A stretch of DNA of 64,000 nucleotides, taken from positions 27,012,499 to 27,076,498 of the forward strand of contig NC_080704.1 of NCBI RefSeq assembly GCF_030445035.2. The letters run 5' to 3'. The notes under the pieces were generated by a model that saw only the letters and a program-made list of their open reading frames with translations, was not told the origin of the DNA and ran no database searches. The translations under genes and the position numbers were made by a program. Shown in pieces: positions 35,843-48,140 of this stretch; within the stretch, counting starts at the first letter, position 1; each line of letters starts with the position of its first letter. The stretch is from Dasypus novemcinctus (Eukaryota > Chordata > Mammalia > Cingulata > Dasypodidae).

Positions 35843-36206
35843 TGCTGAGACCAGCTCAGCAATAGGTTTGCACAAAGGGAAGGCGACACAGAACTTAAGA
35901 AATAAAAGGACAGAAAGAAAGACACAAGAGAGAAAATAAAGATGGGGCCAGGGGACTCACAGCTTCTGGAACTGAGAGCCCTGACCCTAGTTTCCACGTC
36001 GTATTTATTAGAAGTTACAAAGCAGTAGTTATCTATATTTACTTTCAAGGCTGCTTGTTGTTAAAGCTGTACCACCTGCAATACTAGGGAACAGGCCATA
36101 TAAAGTTCAAATGCATCCTCATGCAAACAATTTTTGTGCTGACCAGACAGCGTTCCATCTAATCAAGGCCAGTGTTCCATATTCAAACTCAAGCTATTTT
36201 CCCACA
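35843..36206 (-). repeat. 5' LTR of the class II ERV
   Basis: Minus strand opens TGTGGGAAAATAGC and ends TGGTCTCAGCA. It is 364 bp, about 94% identical to the left LTR outside one 56-bp gap. Confidence 0.85.
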
Positions 36207-36212
36207 GGCACC

Positions 36213-38229
36213 CATGGAAGGTGGCTAGGTACCACTGTGCCAATGGGTCAGTTCCCTGAATGACCTAGCAGTGTCACCATCACTACCAACCCAGATGAAT
36301 CTTGTGCTGGAGACTAGTACCATGTGTCCTCAGCCAAAGTGGGTTGCATAAGCAAGGGATCTGTCTTGCTTCATTCCCAGAGGACTTAGCTTCACATCCT
36401 GGGAAAAATAACACATCTCTCTCAGGATGGTTCTAAGCAGAGCCCCAACTCAATGAGGGAGATTCACTACTTGCTAACATGAACATTGTCTCTAGGTAGA
36501 CAAGTCTCCAAACCATCTCCTCCATAAGCCAAGTTTGTTCACATCAAGACACACATATTGAGTGCCTACTCTGTGCAACGCACTCGGCTAGATGCTGGAG
36601 ACACAAGGTTAAAAACTATCCCTGCCACAGAGCGGCTGGCTACCTGACTCATTTCATAGATGAGGAAACTGAGACTTGAAACTTACTGGTTTCTTCCTCT
36701 GGTCTGTTCATGCTATACTTACTCCCTTTGTTAAGAACTTTTCCTCCCTTCATGGCCACCTATATCAAATCCTAGCTTTTCAGGGCCTAACGGAAGTCTT
36801 ACTTCTAAGAGGATCTTCTGACCCCTGTAGTCACTATTAAATTTTACTTTCTTTAAATTTCTATTTTTCTGTCTGTATCTGACAATTTATCACTTAATTA
36901 CACTTTCCCTTCTTTTATTTCTATTATTATTTTAAGTGTTCACATTGGTATTCCAATGACATTGTAAACTTCTTGAAGGCAGAGGCCATCTTTTAAACTT
37001 CAGGTCTGGGCATAAATAGTTAATTCTCAGTTATCTATTCAAGACAACTGATTGGATAATGGATACCAGCTCCTGAGAAGGCCGGTAACAGAAAGAGAGG
37101 AATGGTAAGCAATGCTCCCGCTTTCAAAGGTTAGTTTTGTCCTAATCCAGCCTTCAAGTACAAGCTGGCTGGGGTTAAAGAACCTTCCATAAAAGCATAA
37201 CATAAAAACAAAAGAATCCACATTATAGGTCACATTCACAGTCAAACCAATAGAAGCCTATCACAGTGAAAAAAAGAGTCATTTATTGTATGAGAAAACA
37301 AAATAATCATGGTAAACGTTAACCTCAAAAACTACCCTTCACAGTATCCTTAATTTATTTTAATTTGTCAACTCTTCTAAATATTTTCAAATTAAACTTT
37401 CTTATTGCCATAAAGGGATGTTTTGTCCCTCCCGCTGCCATTGCTATTTCTGGAGTCTGGCACATCCTACTAAAGCTTGGGTAACAGAAGAGGGAATTTA
37501 GTAGGGAAAGCAACAGCAACTCTTCGTGGCATTATCATGTATAAGATATGCTAAGAGTACATGAATGTTGGCAGTAGGAAAGGGCTGATTATTTGGTAGC
37601 TTATCTCCCCTGAGGATGGACCATCATCAGGGCCTCTTTCCTTCCTTCCCTCTTCTACTTACTTGCAGGATTCAAGGCCAAGAAATCCCCACCCCTTTTC
37701 TACCCCCTAGCCAGTCTCACCCAGAAAGAACCCACGGGATGGCTGACACCCCAGCCAAAGTCCAAGGCTAGAAGGAAGTCCAAAGGGTCAAGTTTTCCTT
37801 ACAGACTGGGAAAAGACAAGTCCCCTAGCTATCTTCTGGTCCCTGGTGGGAAGTCTGGAGTGGACATTTTGTTTTGTGTTGCCTTTTGTCTATCTTCTTT
37901 TCTTGCTCCCCCTAGTACTTCAGCAGAATTTTTTTCCCTGGTATACCAGGGTCTTCTGGAAAAAAGAAAAAAGCCCCCATCACAAGCAGCTTATCTCCCA
38001 TTCGGCTTTTCACATTTGGATATCCTCCTTCCATTCTCCAGTCAGCCAGAACCCAGCACTTCGTAGGAGGGCATCTGACAGTGATCTCTTTCATTGAAGA
38101 AATCTGAAGAACTCGTGAGAAGAGATCTTGTGAGGAGAATCAGAAAAGTTTATCCAGAGTCTTGAAGATTCTCTTCTTTACTGCTGTACCCAGAACAGCA
38201 CCTAATGCACTGTAATTTATTTAATAATA
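36213..38229. other. Non-coding intergenic sequence
   Basis: About 36,545-36,680 has MIR/L2-like mammalian-wide blocks (TTGAGTGCCTACTCTGTGC; GATGAGGAAACTGAGACTT). No gene recognised. Confidence 0.5.
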
Positions 38230-38576
38230 TTGCCAGTTCAGTTGTGATGTCCTGCATTGTTTTAAAGGTCAGTGGGTGCCTCATTGGACTTCCCCTTTCT
38301 GGTGGGAAAGACTGGACAATTAATTAGCACTGACCAAGTAATTCTGCATGTAATTTAGTTAAACCAGCTAAAGCTATTGTCATTGCCTTGTGTAAGGGTC
38401 ACTGCATTCATGAATGCAGAGACCAACTAGTGGCATAAATGCTGTAGTTCAGAAGGAGTATGTGTAAAATATAAGGAAATCCTTGTTCCTGTTTATTCTA
38501 AAAAAGGCAAAAGGAAGCTGTAACTGGATTTTACTCTGGCACCATACTTTTTCCCTGGGGAAATTAATAAAAATGG
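38230..38576 (+). repeat. Left arm of a ~346-bp inverted repeat
   Basis: Starts TTGCCAGTTCAGTTG and ends AATTAATAAAAATGG. It is the near-identical reverse complement (about ten differences seen) of 39,437-39,782. The arms are separated by about 860 bp. It was not recognised as any repeat family in this window. Confidence 0.85.
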
Positions 38577-39436
38577 AAAGACTGAATAATAGTAGGGATA
38601 GCTATCATGTAGTGAGTATATAGCCCAGTGCCTAGCACATTAAAAGGATATATTAAATATCTGTTGAACAAATGAGGGATAACCATCATGTATTGAACAC
38701 GTATTGCTCAATTATTTGATTTAATCCTGACCACTATATTATTTCCACTTATTCCAATTTTACGGATAAGAAGCTTCATATCTATAAAATTGGTAACTTC
38801 CCCCAAAGTGAAAATAGCTACCAAGTGCTTCAGACTCAGGGATTCAGAATTAGAAAGCAGCAGCCTGATACCATACCATGCTACCTGAAGGATGTCTCCA
38901 GTCATTCTAAATCTTGGAATTTCTTTGATGAGGGTTATCCCCAGGAATATCAGCTTCAACTCCAAGCATCCTCTTATGAGTAAAATGAAATTAAAACAAG
39001 TGTTGAGAGGAGCAGAGACTGCAGAAAGGAGAGGAAATAGCACACATTACAACAGGGAGTATGTGGAGAGAAGGAATGAACCCAGATAAAATTGTGCTTT
39101 ATTACTCCCACCTTAAAGCCTCTCAGCCTTGTGGGGCCTGCTAAACTTGGGAATGCCTCCCTTTTCTGGACAAGACCTTAAATATTTTGAGGACAAAAAG
39201 AAGGAAATTTCAAGCAACAAGTGACAGAGAAAGGTCAAAGGGTTTAACATGATCCTTACTCTCTCGAAAAGTAAAAAGCAAGGCTACTTGCTTTATATAC
39301 TCAGATATTGTTTGCATTGCTTTCAACCCTTTATCGGAGGTCCCTAACTAGGTGATTTGGCATGCATAACAAAAGGGTCTACTCTGCATCTTATAGCCAA
39401 ACCGCCCGTTCCAGGAAAAAGGAGGAGATATTTTGA
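38577..39436. other. Spacer of the inverted repeat
   Basis: Contains a reverse MIR-like segment (about 38,680-38,850: TTTAATCCTGACCACTATATTATT; AATTTTACGGATAAGAAGC). No gene. Confidence 0.5.
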
Positions 39437-39782
39437 CCATTTTTATTAATTTCCCCAGGGAAAAAGTATGGTCCCAGAGTAAAATCCAGTTACAACTTCC
39501 TTTTGCCTTTTTTAGAATAAACAGGAACAAGAATTTCCTGATATTTTACACATACTCCTTCTGAACTACAGCATTTATGCCACTAGTTGGTCTCTGCATT
39601 CATGAATGCAGTGACCCTTACACAAGGCAATGACAATAGCTTTAGTTGGTTTAACTAAATTACATACAGAATTACTTGGTCACTGCTAATTAACTGTCCA
39701 GTCTTTCCCACCAGAAAGGGGAAGTCCAATGAGGCACCCACTGACCTTTAAAACAATGCAGGACATCACAACTGAACTGGCA
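39437..39782 (-). repeat. Right arm of the ~346-bp inverted repeat
   Basis: Reverse complement of the arm at 38,230-38,576, including the palindromic CTGCATTCATGAATGCAG near the middle of each arm. Confidence 0.85.
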
Positions 39783-40073
39783 AAGAACAGGATTCCAGGG
39801 GTTACAAGTCCACTGAGGACTATCAGTACAAATACATAAAGTGGTGAGAAGTACAGTATCCAAATACAGTCTACCACAAGTTCAGTTTTTCCCAAATGAC
39901 TGCATTTCCTAAATAGCTATTATCAGGAGCATAGTAATAAGTTGGGTACCTCTCCAGCAGTGGGCACAATCTTGCACCCCAGGTTTTCCCAGAAAAACTG
40001 ATGATTGGGGGAACTCTGGGGAAAGTAGGCTCATGGTCTCAGCCATCTCTAAGAGCAATCACTGCTGGAAGTA

Positions 40074-40192
40074 GCTGCATCAGCACTGTGCATGGGCCAG
40101 CTCCACACGGGTCAAGGAGGCCCTGGGTTTGAACCATGGACCTCCCATGTGGTAGGCAGATGCTCTATCCATTGAGCCAAGCCCGCTTCCCA
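40074..40192 (-). mobile_element. DAS SINE head fragment (reverse)
   Basis: Only the tRNA-like head and the start of the body are present (GGGAAGCGGGCTTGGCTCAA on minus, box B GGTTCAAACCC). The tail half is missing. Confidence 0.85.
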
Positions 40193-40329
40193 ATTCATGG
40201 TTTCTTATCATTAAGGTAGCTAGCTCAGACATGTTCACGAGGCAGCAGTGTCCCAAGACAACTAAAGCAGAAACTGTAAAGGAGAACATCTAGAAGAGAA
40301 AAGACAGTCTCTCAATACCAATAAAAGAA

Positions 40330-40610
40330 GTCAGGAAACAATGAAATTCAAAGTTCTCAGAGAAAACAACTGTTAACCTAGAATTATATCCCCAGCTAAA
40401 CATTGTACGAGAGAGCATAAAATAAGGACATTTACAGAAAATCAAAAACTGAGAGTTTGTGACAACAAATCCTTGATGAAAAACCTACTGATGGTTATGA
40501 TTCAGATGGAGGTAAATTGAACACATAAGAAAAGAGTGATATACAAAAAGTAAAAGAGGAAAAATGTTGCTAAGCAAGTACTGACTGAACAAAAAAAAGT
40601 AATCAGTCAT
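40330..40610 (+). repeat. L1/HAL1 ORF1-end remnant
   Basis: AACCTAGAATTATATCCCCAGC followed by AGGACATTTACAGAAAATCAAAAACTGAG matches the L1/HAL1 ORF1 C-terminal coding region; degraded. Confidence 0.55.
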
Positions 40611-40675
40611 TTGGGGCATTTAAAACAAAGGGGAACTAAATTACTGGAAAATAATAAAATGAAAAGAAGTAGTGT

Positions 40676-41021
40676 GGGGAAGTGGATGTGGCTCAACTGA
40701 TAGAGCGTCCACCTACCATATGAAGGGTCCAGGGTTCGATATCCAGGGCCATGCAGGGGTGTCCCCACATAGGGGAGTCCCATGTGCAAGGAGTGCGCCC
40801 TGCAAGGAGAGCTGCCCCGCATGAAAAAAGCACAGTCCGCCCAGGAGTGGTGCCACACACATGGAGAGCTGACGCAGCAAGATGATGCAAAAGAGAGACA
40901 CAGATTCCCAGTGCCGCCTGACAAAGCAGGCAGACACAGAAGAACACACAGCAAATGGACACAGAGAGCAGACAACAGCGAGGAAGGGGAGAGAAATAAA
41001 TAAAATAAATCTTTTAAAAAA
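40676..41021 (+). mobile_element. DAS SINE
   Basis: GGGGAAGTGGATGTGGCTCA head with B box GGTTCGATATCC and an AAATAAATAAAATAAATC tail. Short duplication TAGTGT on both sides (40,670-40,675; 41,022-41,027). The body is partly deleted after the head. Confidence 0.85.
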
Positions 41022-41027
41022 TAGTGT

Positions 41028-41640
41028 TGTAACAAAAGTTTAAGTTTTCTAAGATTCTTGTATTTTTTAAAAGTGAGTAAAGATATTGATGAATTTCGAC
41101 ATCATTCGGTATGCTTGTTAAATTGAAGAACATTTTGTCACTGACATTGTTTAGACTTGCCAGTCCATGATGATAATGAAAAACAGATGGCCTTTTAGTT
41201 AGTTTTATTATTGTTTTAAAATTCTCTACAGCACCCCCTACTGCCTGCAATTGGAGTAGACCATTCCTACTGCCTTTTCCTTGGCCTGATACTGGCATAC
41301 AGACACTGGAAGTTTGGAAGTAACAGTTAGGAAAAAAAGACCTATTAGGTAAATACTTACAAAAATAAAGTTGTATTAGCTATATTCATTTCATTAAAAA
41401 GGACTTTAAAAAAACAATATAAGGATAAAGAGGTGAAAAGTGATAAAAGGAAAAAGTCACCATGAAAATATAAAAATTCTTAACTTGTTTGCACCCAAAA
41501 ACAGTCTTAGTTAAAAAAGGGTTGAAAATTCAACTACTTGAAATTGAAAAACTTTTGTATGTTCAAAGATTCTGTTAGCACAGAAAAGTATCTAAGCCGC
41601 AGATTTAGCAGAAAATCCCTGCAACCAAAAGTAACAAAAG
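41028..41640. other. Non-coding intergenic sequence
   Basis: Nothing recognised. Confidence 0.5.
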
Positions 41641-41750
41641 TGGAGCAGGTATAGCTCAGTGGCTAAACACCTGCTTCACATGTACAAGGTCCTGCTGGGT
41701 TCAATCCGTTATCTCCTAAAAATAAAAAATAAAAAATAATAAAATAAAAG
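41641..41750 (+). mobile_element. Short DAS-I-like SINE
   Basis: GGAGCAGGTATAGCTCAGTG head and an AAAAATAAAAAATAAAAAAT tail. B box disrupted by an extra CTG. Confidence 0.8.
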
Positions 41751-41899
41751 TAACACAAAATGGGGACGGAGTAGTAGAATCATGAATTATAGAAAAGGGC
41801 CACTATAAATGAATATGAAATAGACAAGCAAGCCAATCAAAAATGAGCAAAAGTAATGAATTTTCTATTCACAGAAGAAAAATGCATGACCAGTAAGCA

Positions 41900-42255
41900 C
41901 ATGAAGAGATCAAAAGCATAATAATCAAATCTAAACCACAATAAGATACCATTTCACACCTATCAGATAAGCAAAAGCCAAAAAGTCTGAAAATACTAAC
42001 TATAGTAAGGACAGAGAGCACTGAGAATTCTCATTTGCTGCTAGTAGAAGTAAATCTTCACTTTGAAGAGTAATTTGGCACTACCTCATAAAGTTGAACA
42101 CATTCATACCCTTTGACCCAGCATTCCAGTCTTAGGTAAACAGCCTATAAATTCTTGCTCCTGTACACAAGGATATACTCAAGAATGTTCATAACAGCAT
42201 TGTTTGAAATAACAAAAAATGTAAACAATCTAAATGTCCATCAACAGGAAGATTT
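41900..42255 (+). repeat. Old LINE-1 3' fragment
   Basis: AGATACCATTTCACACCTATCAG, ACCCTTTGACCCAGCATTCC and TAAATGTCCATCAACAGG are L1 ORF2-end/3' UTR blocks in forward orientation, diverged. Confidence 0.8.
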
Positions 42256-43550
42256 TTTAAGACCTTATATTCTTTGAGGAATGACTTTTAATCCAATTAG
42301 TTCATAACCTATTGCACAAATCACAGAATGTCAAGGTCAGTACTTCTTTCTCAGAAAGATTTCCAGTGCTTATCATTTAATATTTCCTTTTGTATTGCCT
42401 TCATGTGTATAAGTGTAAACATTGCAAATAGGGAAAAGACTCACATGCACTGTCATGCACTATTAACCGGAGTAAGCTGTGTGGGTCTCTCTCTCCCACG
42501 ATGGCTCACAGGGTTGAATTGCCTTGTTGAATGCACATCGGCTCAGGTACTGGCCCTCAGTTACGCAAGCCAGAAACTTGATTTGTCACTTCACTAAAGA
42601 TGGCTCCATGTCCCTAGAACTCACATCAAGAGACTGACAGATGAAATCAGAATATCAATTTATTAACTCATAATAATATATGGAACTGCTTGGGGGCCAT
42701 GAGAAGCCCAAGTATAATTAGATTCATTGATGAGTATGGAATTGGCTGCATTCAGATAAGATACATTCACTAAAATGTAAGTGCCATGAGAGCAAAGATT
42801 TTTGTCTGATCTTTCCAACTGCTATAACTCCAAAAACTATAACACACCTAATACAAGAAAAATCTGTTAAATAAATGAATAGTAAAGAGAAACTGATGTA
42901 TCCTTCTCCATAATATGGACATACCCATCTCAATAGAATGGAGTTCTTGCATCAGGGTATTCTTGCTCCAATGCAGGGCTGAATTGAACGGTGCCAATTT
43001 TGGCATCTGAGATTCTTTTTCTATGCTTCCATCACTGACCCTAGTAGCTACCTTTAGTTGTCTACCCTATAGCCAGTCCCTTACACTTCTTTATTAAAAG
43101 AACCCCAGTTTTGTTCTGGGCAATAATGTGCCCAACCTCAAAAGATCATAAATAGTACTGGCCAAACATGGCCCTTTTCCCCTTTGCCAGATACTCACTT
43201 TCCCAGCTTCCCTTGCAGCGATGGGTAGCCCTAAACCAGTTCTGCCCAGTGAGACATACAGAGAAGACCTCTGGGGTATTCTGGGAAAGATTCTGATTCC
43301 CAGATAAAAAGGCAGAGCCTCATTAGGAGAGAGATTTTTGTTCCTGATCTTTCCTCCCTGCTTGGGATGCTAATGTGAGGACATGATGCTTGGGGCTCTG
43401 GCAGCCCTGCTATGTTCATGAGATGAGTTGAGGATAACTGACTAAATGGAAGAGTTTTAAAAGCCCTGGTCCTAGATAACATGGCTAATTGCTGAACCAG
43501 CCCTGGAACTGGCAACCTCCAGGCGTCTTACTGAGGTAAAAAAGAAATAG
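42256..43550. other. Non-coding intergenic sequence
   Basis: No gene or clear repeat recognised. Confidence 0.5.
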
Positions 43551-43552
43551 TT

Positions 43553-43895
43553 GGGAAGTGGATGTGACTCAAGCAAATGAACTCCTACCTACCACATGGG
43601 AGGTCCATGGTTTGGTTCCTGGTGCCTCCTAAAGAAGACAGTGAGCTAGTGCAACAGGCAGGTGCAGCATGCGGACACAACAAGATGACACAAAAAGAGA
43701 CACAAAAAGAAAAACATAATGAGAAATACAACAAAGTAGGGAAGAAAGGAGGCTCAAGCAATTAGGTGCCTCCCTCCCACATCAGAGGTCCTGGGTTCAG
43801 TTCCCAGTGCCTCCTAAAGAAACAAGGAAGACGAACAGACACAGCAAGTGCAAACAATGATGGGGTAGGGAGAGATAAATAAATGTTGTTTAAAA
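43553..43895 (+). mobile_element. DAS-type SINE with two head-like units
   Basis: GGGAAGTGGATGTGACTCAA head and a second B-box-like region (GTCCTGGGTTCAGTTCC near 43,789) in one element, followed by an AGATAAATAAATG tail. A dimeric arrangement. Confidence 0.75.
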
Positions 43896-45592
43896 AAGAA
43901 AAAGTTTTACTGGCTTAAGCCATTGTAAGTATTCTGTTAGTTGTAATCAAAAGCATGCCTAACTGATACGATGATCAAGTTCCTTACTCACTACACCTTT
44001 CTTTAGGAATGTTAATATATTCTATCAGTTTACAGTCAAATATTAACTCTTGGGATACCTTTTAAATATTGCTGCTTGATTTTAAATCAAACAGATTTTA
44101 TCTTGATTTTAAAGTTTAACTTGCAGAAGGCATCTTAATTTCACTCACTTCCAATTCTACTATCCAAATCATGCAAACACCCCAATTGTGACAGCACTGA
44201 GGAATTCATGTCTCCTTTCCCAACACTCTTTGATGTTATTTCTTACAAATCTTTCCAAGTTGAGGCAGGTTGCAGATACCATTCCCCAAACCATCCCCTT
44301 TATAGTAATAAATACAACTAGTTTCAATCCTGAATGAATCAGAATGTAGCTGATTTTATCATCAACAAAAGCTACAGAATTTCATTTGTGTGAATCTGGT
44401 TATCATGTTTACTTACTTATTCTTTATCTTACTCTAATTTTGAGAGGTAAGTACAAGATATTTTATGTTTTCTCTTGGTGACTTCTTACCTGATAGGTAA
44501 TCAGAATAGTTCATCCTGTCCTTTTTTCCTTTTTTCCTCTTCTTCTGTTTCCTCAACTTTCTCTTGGATTAATTTTTTTTATTAATACATTTTATCTCCT
44601 CTATTGACTTACTAGCTACATTTCCTTGTTGTTGTTTTTAGTGGTTGCTCTAAGCTTTACAATATGCAACTTTAATTTATCACAGTATACCTTTAAATGT
44701 TGTATCACTTCACATAAAATTTAAGAGCCTTATAGCAGTAAACTTCCATCCCATTCTGCCCCCCGACCCCCGCCCAGTTCATTCTGCTGTTGTGGTCACA
44801 CATTTTACTGCTATAAATGTTATAAATCCCACAATACATTATTTTTTTACTTTAAACAGTTAATTATCTTTCAAAGACATTAAAAAATGAGAAAAATGTC
44901 TTTTATATTTACTCACGTATTTACTAGTTGACCTGTAGTACAAGAAATGCTAAAAGCAAGTTCTTTAGGCTAAATGTGGAAACTTGAATCCACACAAAGG
45001 AATGAAGAGTACCAGAAATAGTAACTAATAGAAACTAATTTGGGAAATTTTTCTGCCTGCTGTTCTGCCCAGATTCTAAGCACTATCACTGCATAATTTT
45101 CTCTTTTCTGGTATAGTTGTAAAATATCTGTAAAAAAAAAAGAGAGAGAGAGAAGGAAAATAGTTAATTAATATGTCCTGCATCATGGCCTTTTCAGTAT
45201 TTTTTCCTACTTTCATGTTTTCTCTAAGCTTGCAGAGAAAAAGCTTGTTTTAAAAAATCTCTGAATGTGGCTTATAGTTGAATGTTAATCAGGTCATGGA
45301 CCAGATCCATTTCTAAAGTTAGACAAGTAGTAAATAATTTATCCTATGTAATGTGTTTTGGAATGGACCTTGTTCATATGATGTCTGGCCAGGCAGATAA
45401 AATATTCCTGGCCAAGTGTAATAGGGATTGCGATATTGATTATACAGCCTCTGTGATGATTTCTGACTCTACAACCATTGAGCAGGTCTCTTTAGTTGGG
45501 AAATGTCAACAAGAATTATTGCATATTTATGGTTCACAAGTAAGCTCAATGCTTCAGGACAAAGGTCAACAAATAAAAGAATGACGCTTTGT
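43896..45592. other. Non-coding intergenic sequence
   Basis: AT-rich. A short AG microsatellite near 45,140. The 100-residue frame at 45,282-45,584 has no recognised motif. Confidence 0.5.
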
Positions 45593-46665
45593 ATTAGTCT
45601 GCTAAAGGGGTGCTGATACAAAGTACCAGAAATCTGTTGGCTTGTATAAAGGGTATTTATTTGGGGCAAAAGCTTACAGTTATAAGGCCCTATAGAGTCC
45701 AACTCAAGGCTGCTTTCTCACCAGTCATTTGCCGTGTGTTGAAGCAGACGGTCGCTGATCTCTGCAAAGGTTCAGTCTTCCCCTTTGGGCTTCGTCTCTC
45801 TCAGCTGTAGGCTGGGATAGGGCTTGTCTCTCAGGGCTTCCTCTCTCTCCTGGCATAGGGCTTGTTTCTTTCCAGATCTTCTATATCTTCTCTTCCAACG
45901 TCAGCTGCAAATTATAAGAATGGCTCACCTCTCCCTGGGACCCCAGGATCAAAAATGACAGAGCTGACTCTCACTTCCCACGTGTCTTCTTTTTTAAAAA
46001 AAAAGATTTATTTTTATTTCTTTCTCCCCCCTTCCCATTCCCCCTATTGTCTGTTCTCTGTGTCCATTCACTGTGTGTTCTTCTGTGTCTGCTTGTATTC
46101 TCATTAGGTGGCTTCAGAAACCAATCCTGGAACCTTCCGGAGTGGGAGAGAGGTGACTATTCTCTTGCGCCACCTTAACTCCCTGTTCTGTTATGTCTTA
46201 TTTTCTCTCCTCTGTGCCTCCTGCTGCATCATCTTGCTGTTCCAGCTCTCCGGGTGGGCCAGCACTCCTGTGTGGGGCGGCTTTCCCACACTGAATGGCA
46301 TTCTCATGCAGGGCGGCACTCCTGCGTGGGGCGACATTCCACACTCTGTGTGGGCCAGCTCACTCCATGAGCCAGCTTGCCCTCACCAGTAGGCCGTGGG
46401 CATCGAACCCTGGACCTCCTATATGGTAGATGGGAGCCTAATTGGTTGAGCCACATCCGTTTCCCTTCCATGTGTCTTCCTGAGTATTCATTTATATAAG
46501 CCCACCAAGGGGGCAGGGACTCAACCCGAGTTATGCTTTACTGATGTAGCCCAATCAGAAACCCTAAATTGATTTTATCGAGTAAACTTAATCAGAGGCC
46601 CTTCACTGAATTTAATAAATTCAAAGGGTATCACACCCAGAGGAACAGTTTACAAACATATTATT
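45593..46665 (-). repeat. LTR-type repeat related to that at 27,544, split by a SINE
   Basis: Opens TGTATTAGTCTGCTAAAGGG and shares TATAAAGGGTATTTATTTGG and CCACCAAGGGG-type blocks with 27,544-28,112. The orientation call follows that copy. Confidence 0.6.
45990..46464 (-). mobile_element. DAS-type SINE (reverse)
   Basis: Reverse copy ending GGGAAACGGATGTGGCTCAA on minus. Imperfect duplication TTCCCACGTGTCTTC (45,975-45,989) / CTTCCATGTGTCTTC (46,465-46,479). Confidence 0.85.
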
Positions 46666-46839
46666 TCTCTTTTTGGGATTCATAAAATAATCTCTACACC
46701 CTGTGTCAAGGTGGAATAACACAGTTTTAGGAACAGATCCTTCTCTCTCCCCATTGGGCCATTCACTATTACTCTTCCTAGTCCAAAATGAGTTGTAATC
46801 TTTGTATTACCAAGTAGCCAGAAAGGGACAAACATTTAG

Positions 46840-47270
46840 AGGGTGCCTACTATATTCAAATCACTAAACAAAAGACCTTCCAACATCACCTAATATTTGC
46901 AACCGTATGGGAGAAACTATTAACTGCATTTATTTTTAACCCCCTGCCTCCTTGCCGCTTGCTTGCTGTCTGCTCTCTGTGTCCATTCACTGCACATTCC
47001 TGTGTGTCTGTGTCTCCCTTTGTTGTGTCATCTTGCTGCACCAGCTCTCCGTGGGCAAGGGCTGTCAGCTCTCCACGGGCACAGCCAGCTTGCCTTCACA
47101 AGGAGGCCCTGGGACACAAACCCAGGGCCTCCCATATGGTAAATGGGAGTCCAATCAATTGAGCCACAGCTGCTTCCCTAACTGCATTTTATAGTTGAGC
47201 ACACTGAGATTCAAGGACCACGTCCAAAATCAGACAACTGGTAATCGGCAGCTCTGGGATTTATATCTAG
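46840..47270 (-). repeat. MIR (reverse), split by a SINE
   Basis: GGTGCCTACTATATTCAAATC, CCTAATATTTGCAACC and, after the SINE, ACTGAGATTCAAGGACC...CTGGTAATCGGCAGCTCTGGG together make one reverse MIR. Confidence 0.65.
46933..47178 (-). mobile_element. DAS-type SINE (reverse, short form)
   Basis: About 246 bp, ending GGGAAGCAGCTGTGGCTCAA on minus. Duplication TAACTGCATTTA at 46,921-46,932 and 47,179-47,190. Confidence 0.85.
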
Positions 47271-48000
47271 ATCTGTCTAGCCTCCAAAATCTCTTCTTTT
47301 TCTGCCATACCAGTGCACTGAGCTCTGCCTTCCAAAAAGGACTGTGTCAACTACCCTTTGGCCTCATGCCAACAGGTCATAATTCTCTAAGTCACTTGCT
47401 TGGATGGGAAACCCTGCTCTCCTTGTCAGATTATGAGTCTATTCTCTCTACGAGGGAAGAATGTATGTCAAGAGCTGTGGACCACTTTCAAAGTATTAGG
47501 ATAACTCTTATCCCAGAAAGAATGATGGTATTGTGGTGTCCCAGGTTCGCCAGCTGAATGTTCAGAATCCCCCTCCTCCTGTGGCCTCTAGAATTCTCCT
47601 TCTGTTAAAGAATCTGAATGTTGGCAGTTTTCAGCAGCCTCTTAGGATAGCAGGGATCTCTTAGCAAGTTAATTTTTTACTTGTGCATTCCTGATGCATG
47701 TTGCAGAGTCCTGCTTATCAGTCCTATTCCTAGGATGGGCTATGGGAGTAGAAGGTCGAGAAGGCTTAGGAAAAGGAAGAAGCTGAGAAGACTGGAACTG
47801 TCAAAAGCAAGTACTCCCTCCTGTAATAAAAATAAGGTATGTGCTCATGAAACCTAACTTGTGAGAAGGAGATCAAGTATTTTTTTCCTGTTTGGTTTTT
47901 TGCCTGAGCTTCAACTTTAGGACAGCATTTGACATAATGTCTGTTTTTACATCCAGGTTCAGAATCATCACTTTTGCCAGATCTATGAGGGCCATAACTG
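47271..48000. other. Non-coding intergenic sequence
   Basis: Nothing recognised. Confidence 0.5.
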
Positions 48001-48002
48001 CA

Positions 48003-48140
48003 CAGTGGTATAGTCAAAGATCTCGACTGTGAGTCAGGAGACATCAGTCGTATTTCTGACTCTGCTACTTTCTAGTTGTGTAACTTTGGGCAAATACATT
48101 ATACTCTCTAGACTTTAATTTTCTTACCTATTCAAGGAGG
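48003..48140 (+). repeat. MIR SINE
   Basis: GACTCTGCTACTTTCTAGTTG followed by GTGTAACTTTGGGCAAATAC is the MIR core. Confidence 0.75.

Larger units (their letters stand above)
31340..36206 (-). mobile_element. Class II (betaretrovirus-like) endogenous retrovirus, internally deleted
   Basis: Two LTRs (31,340-31,760 and 35,843-36,206) flank about 4.1 kb, and the whole is enclosed by a perfect 6-bp duplication GGCACC (31,334-31,339; 36,207-36,212), as is usual for class II ERVs. Read on the minus strand: 5' LTR, a tRNA-Lys3-type primer site, gag matrix relic, about 1.4 kb of AT-rich non-coding sequence, a SINE, a short pol-like fragment, an env transmembrane remnant, a polypurine tract and the 3' LTR. 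By eye the LTRs differ at about 23 of 363 shared positions (about 6%), plus a 56-bp indel. All coding remnants are broken, so it is defective. Confidence 0.85.

Noticed and set aside
45282-45584. 100-residue plus frame before the LTR at 45,593
   Set aside because: No motif, no splice context and no recognised similarity; consistent with chance.
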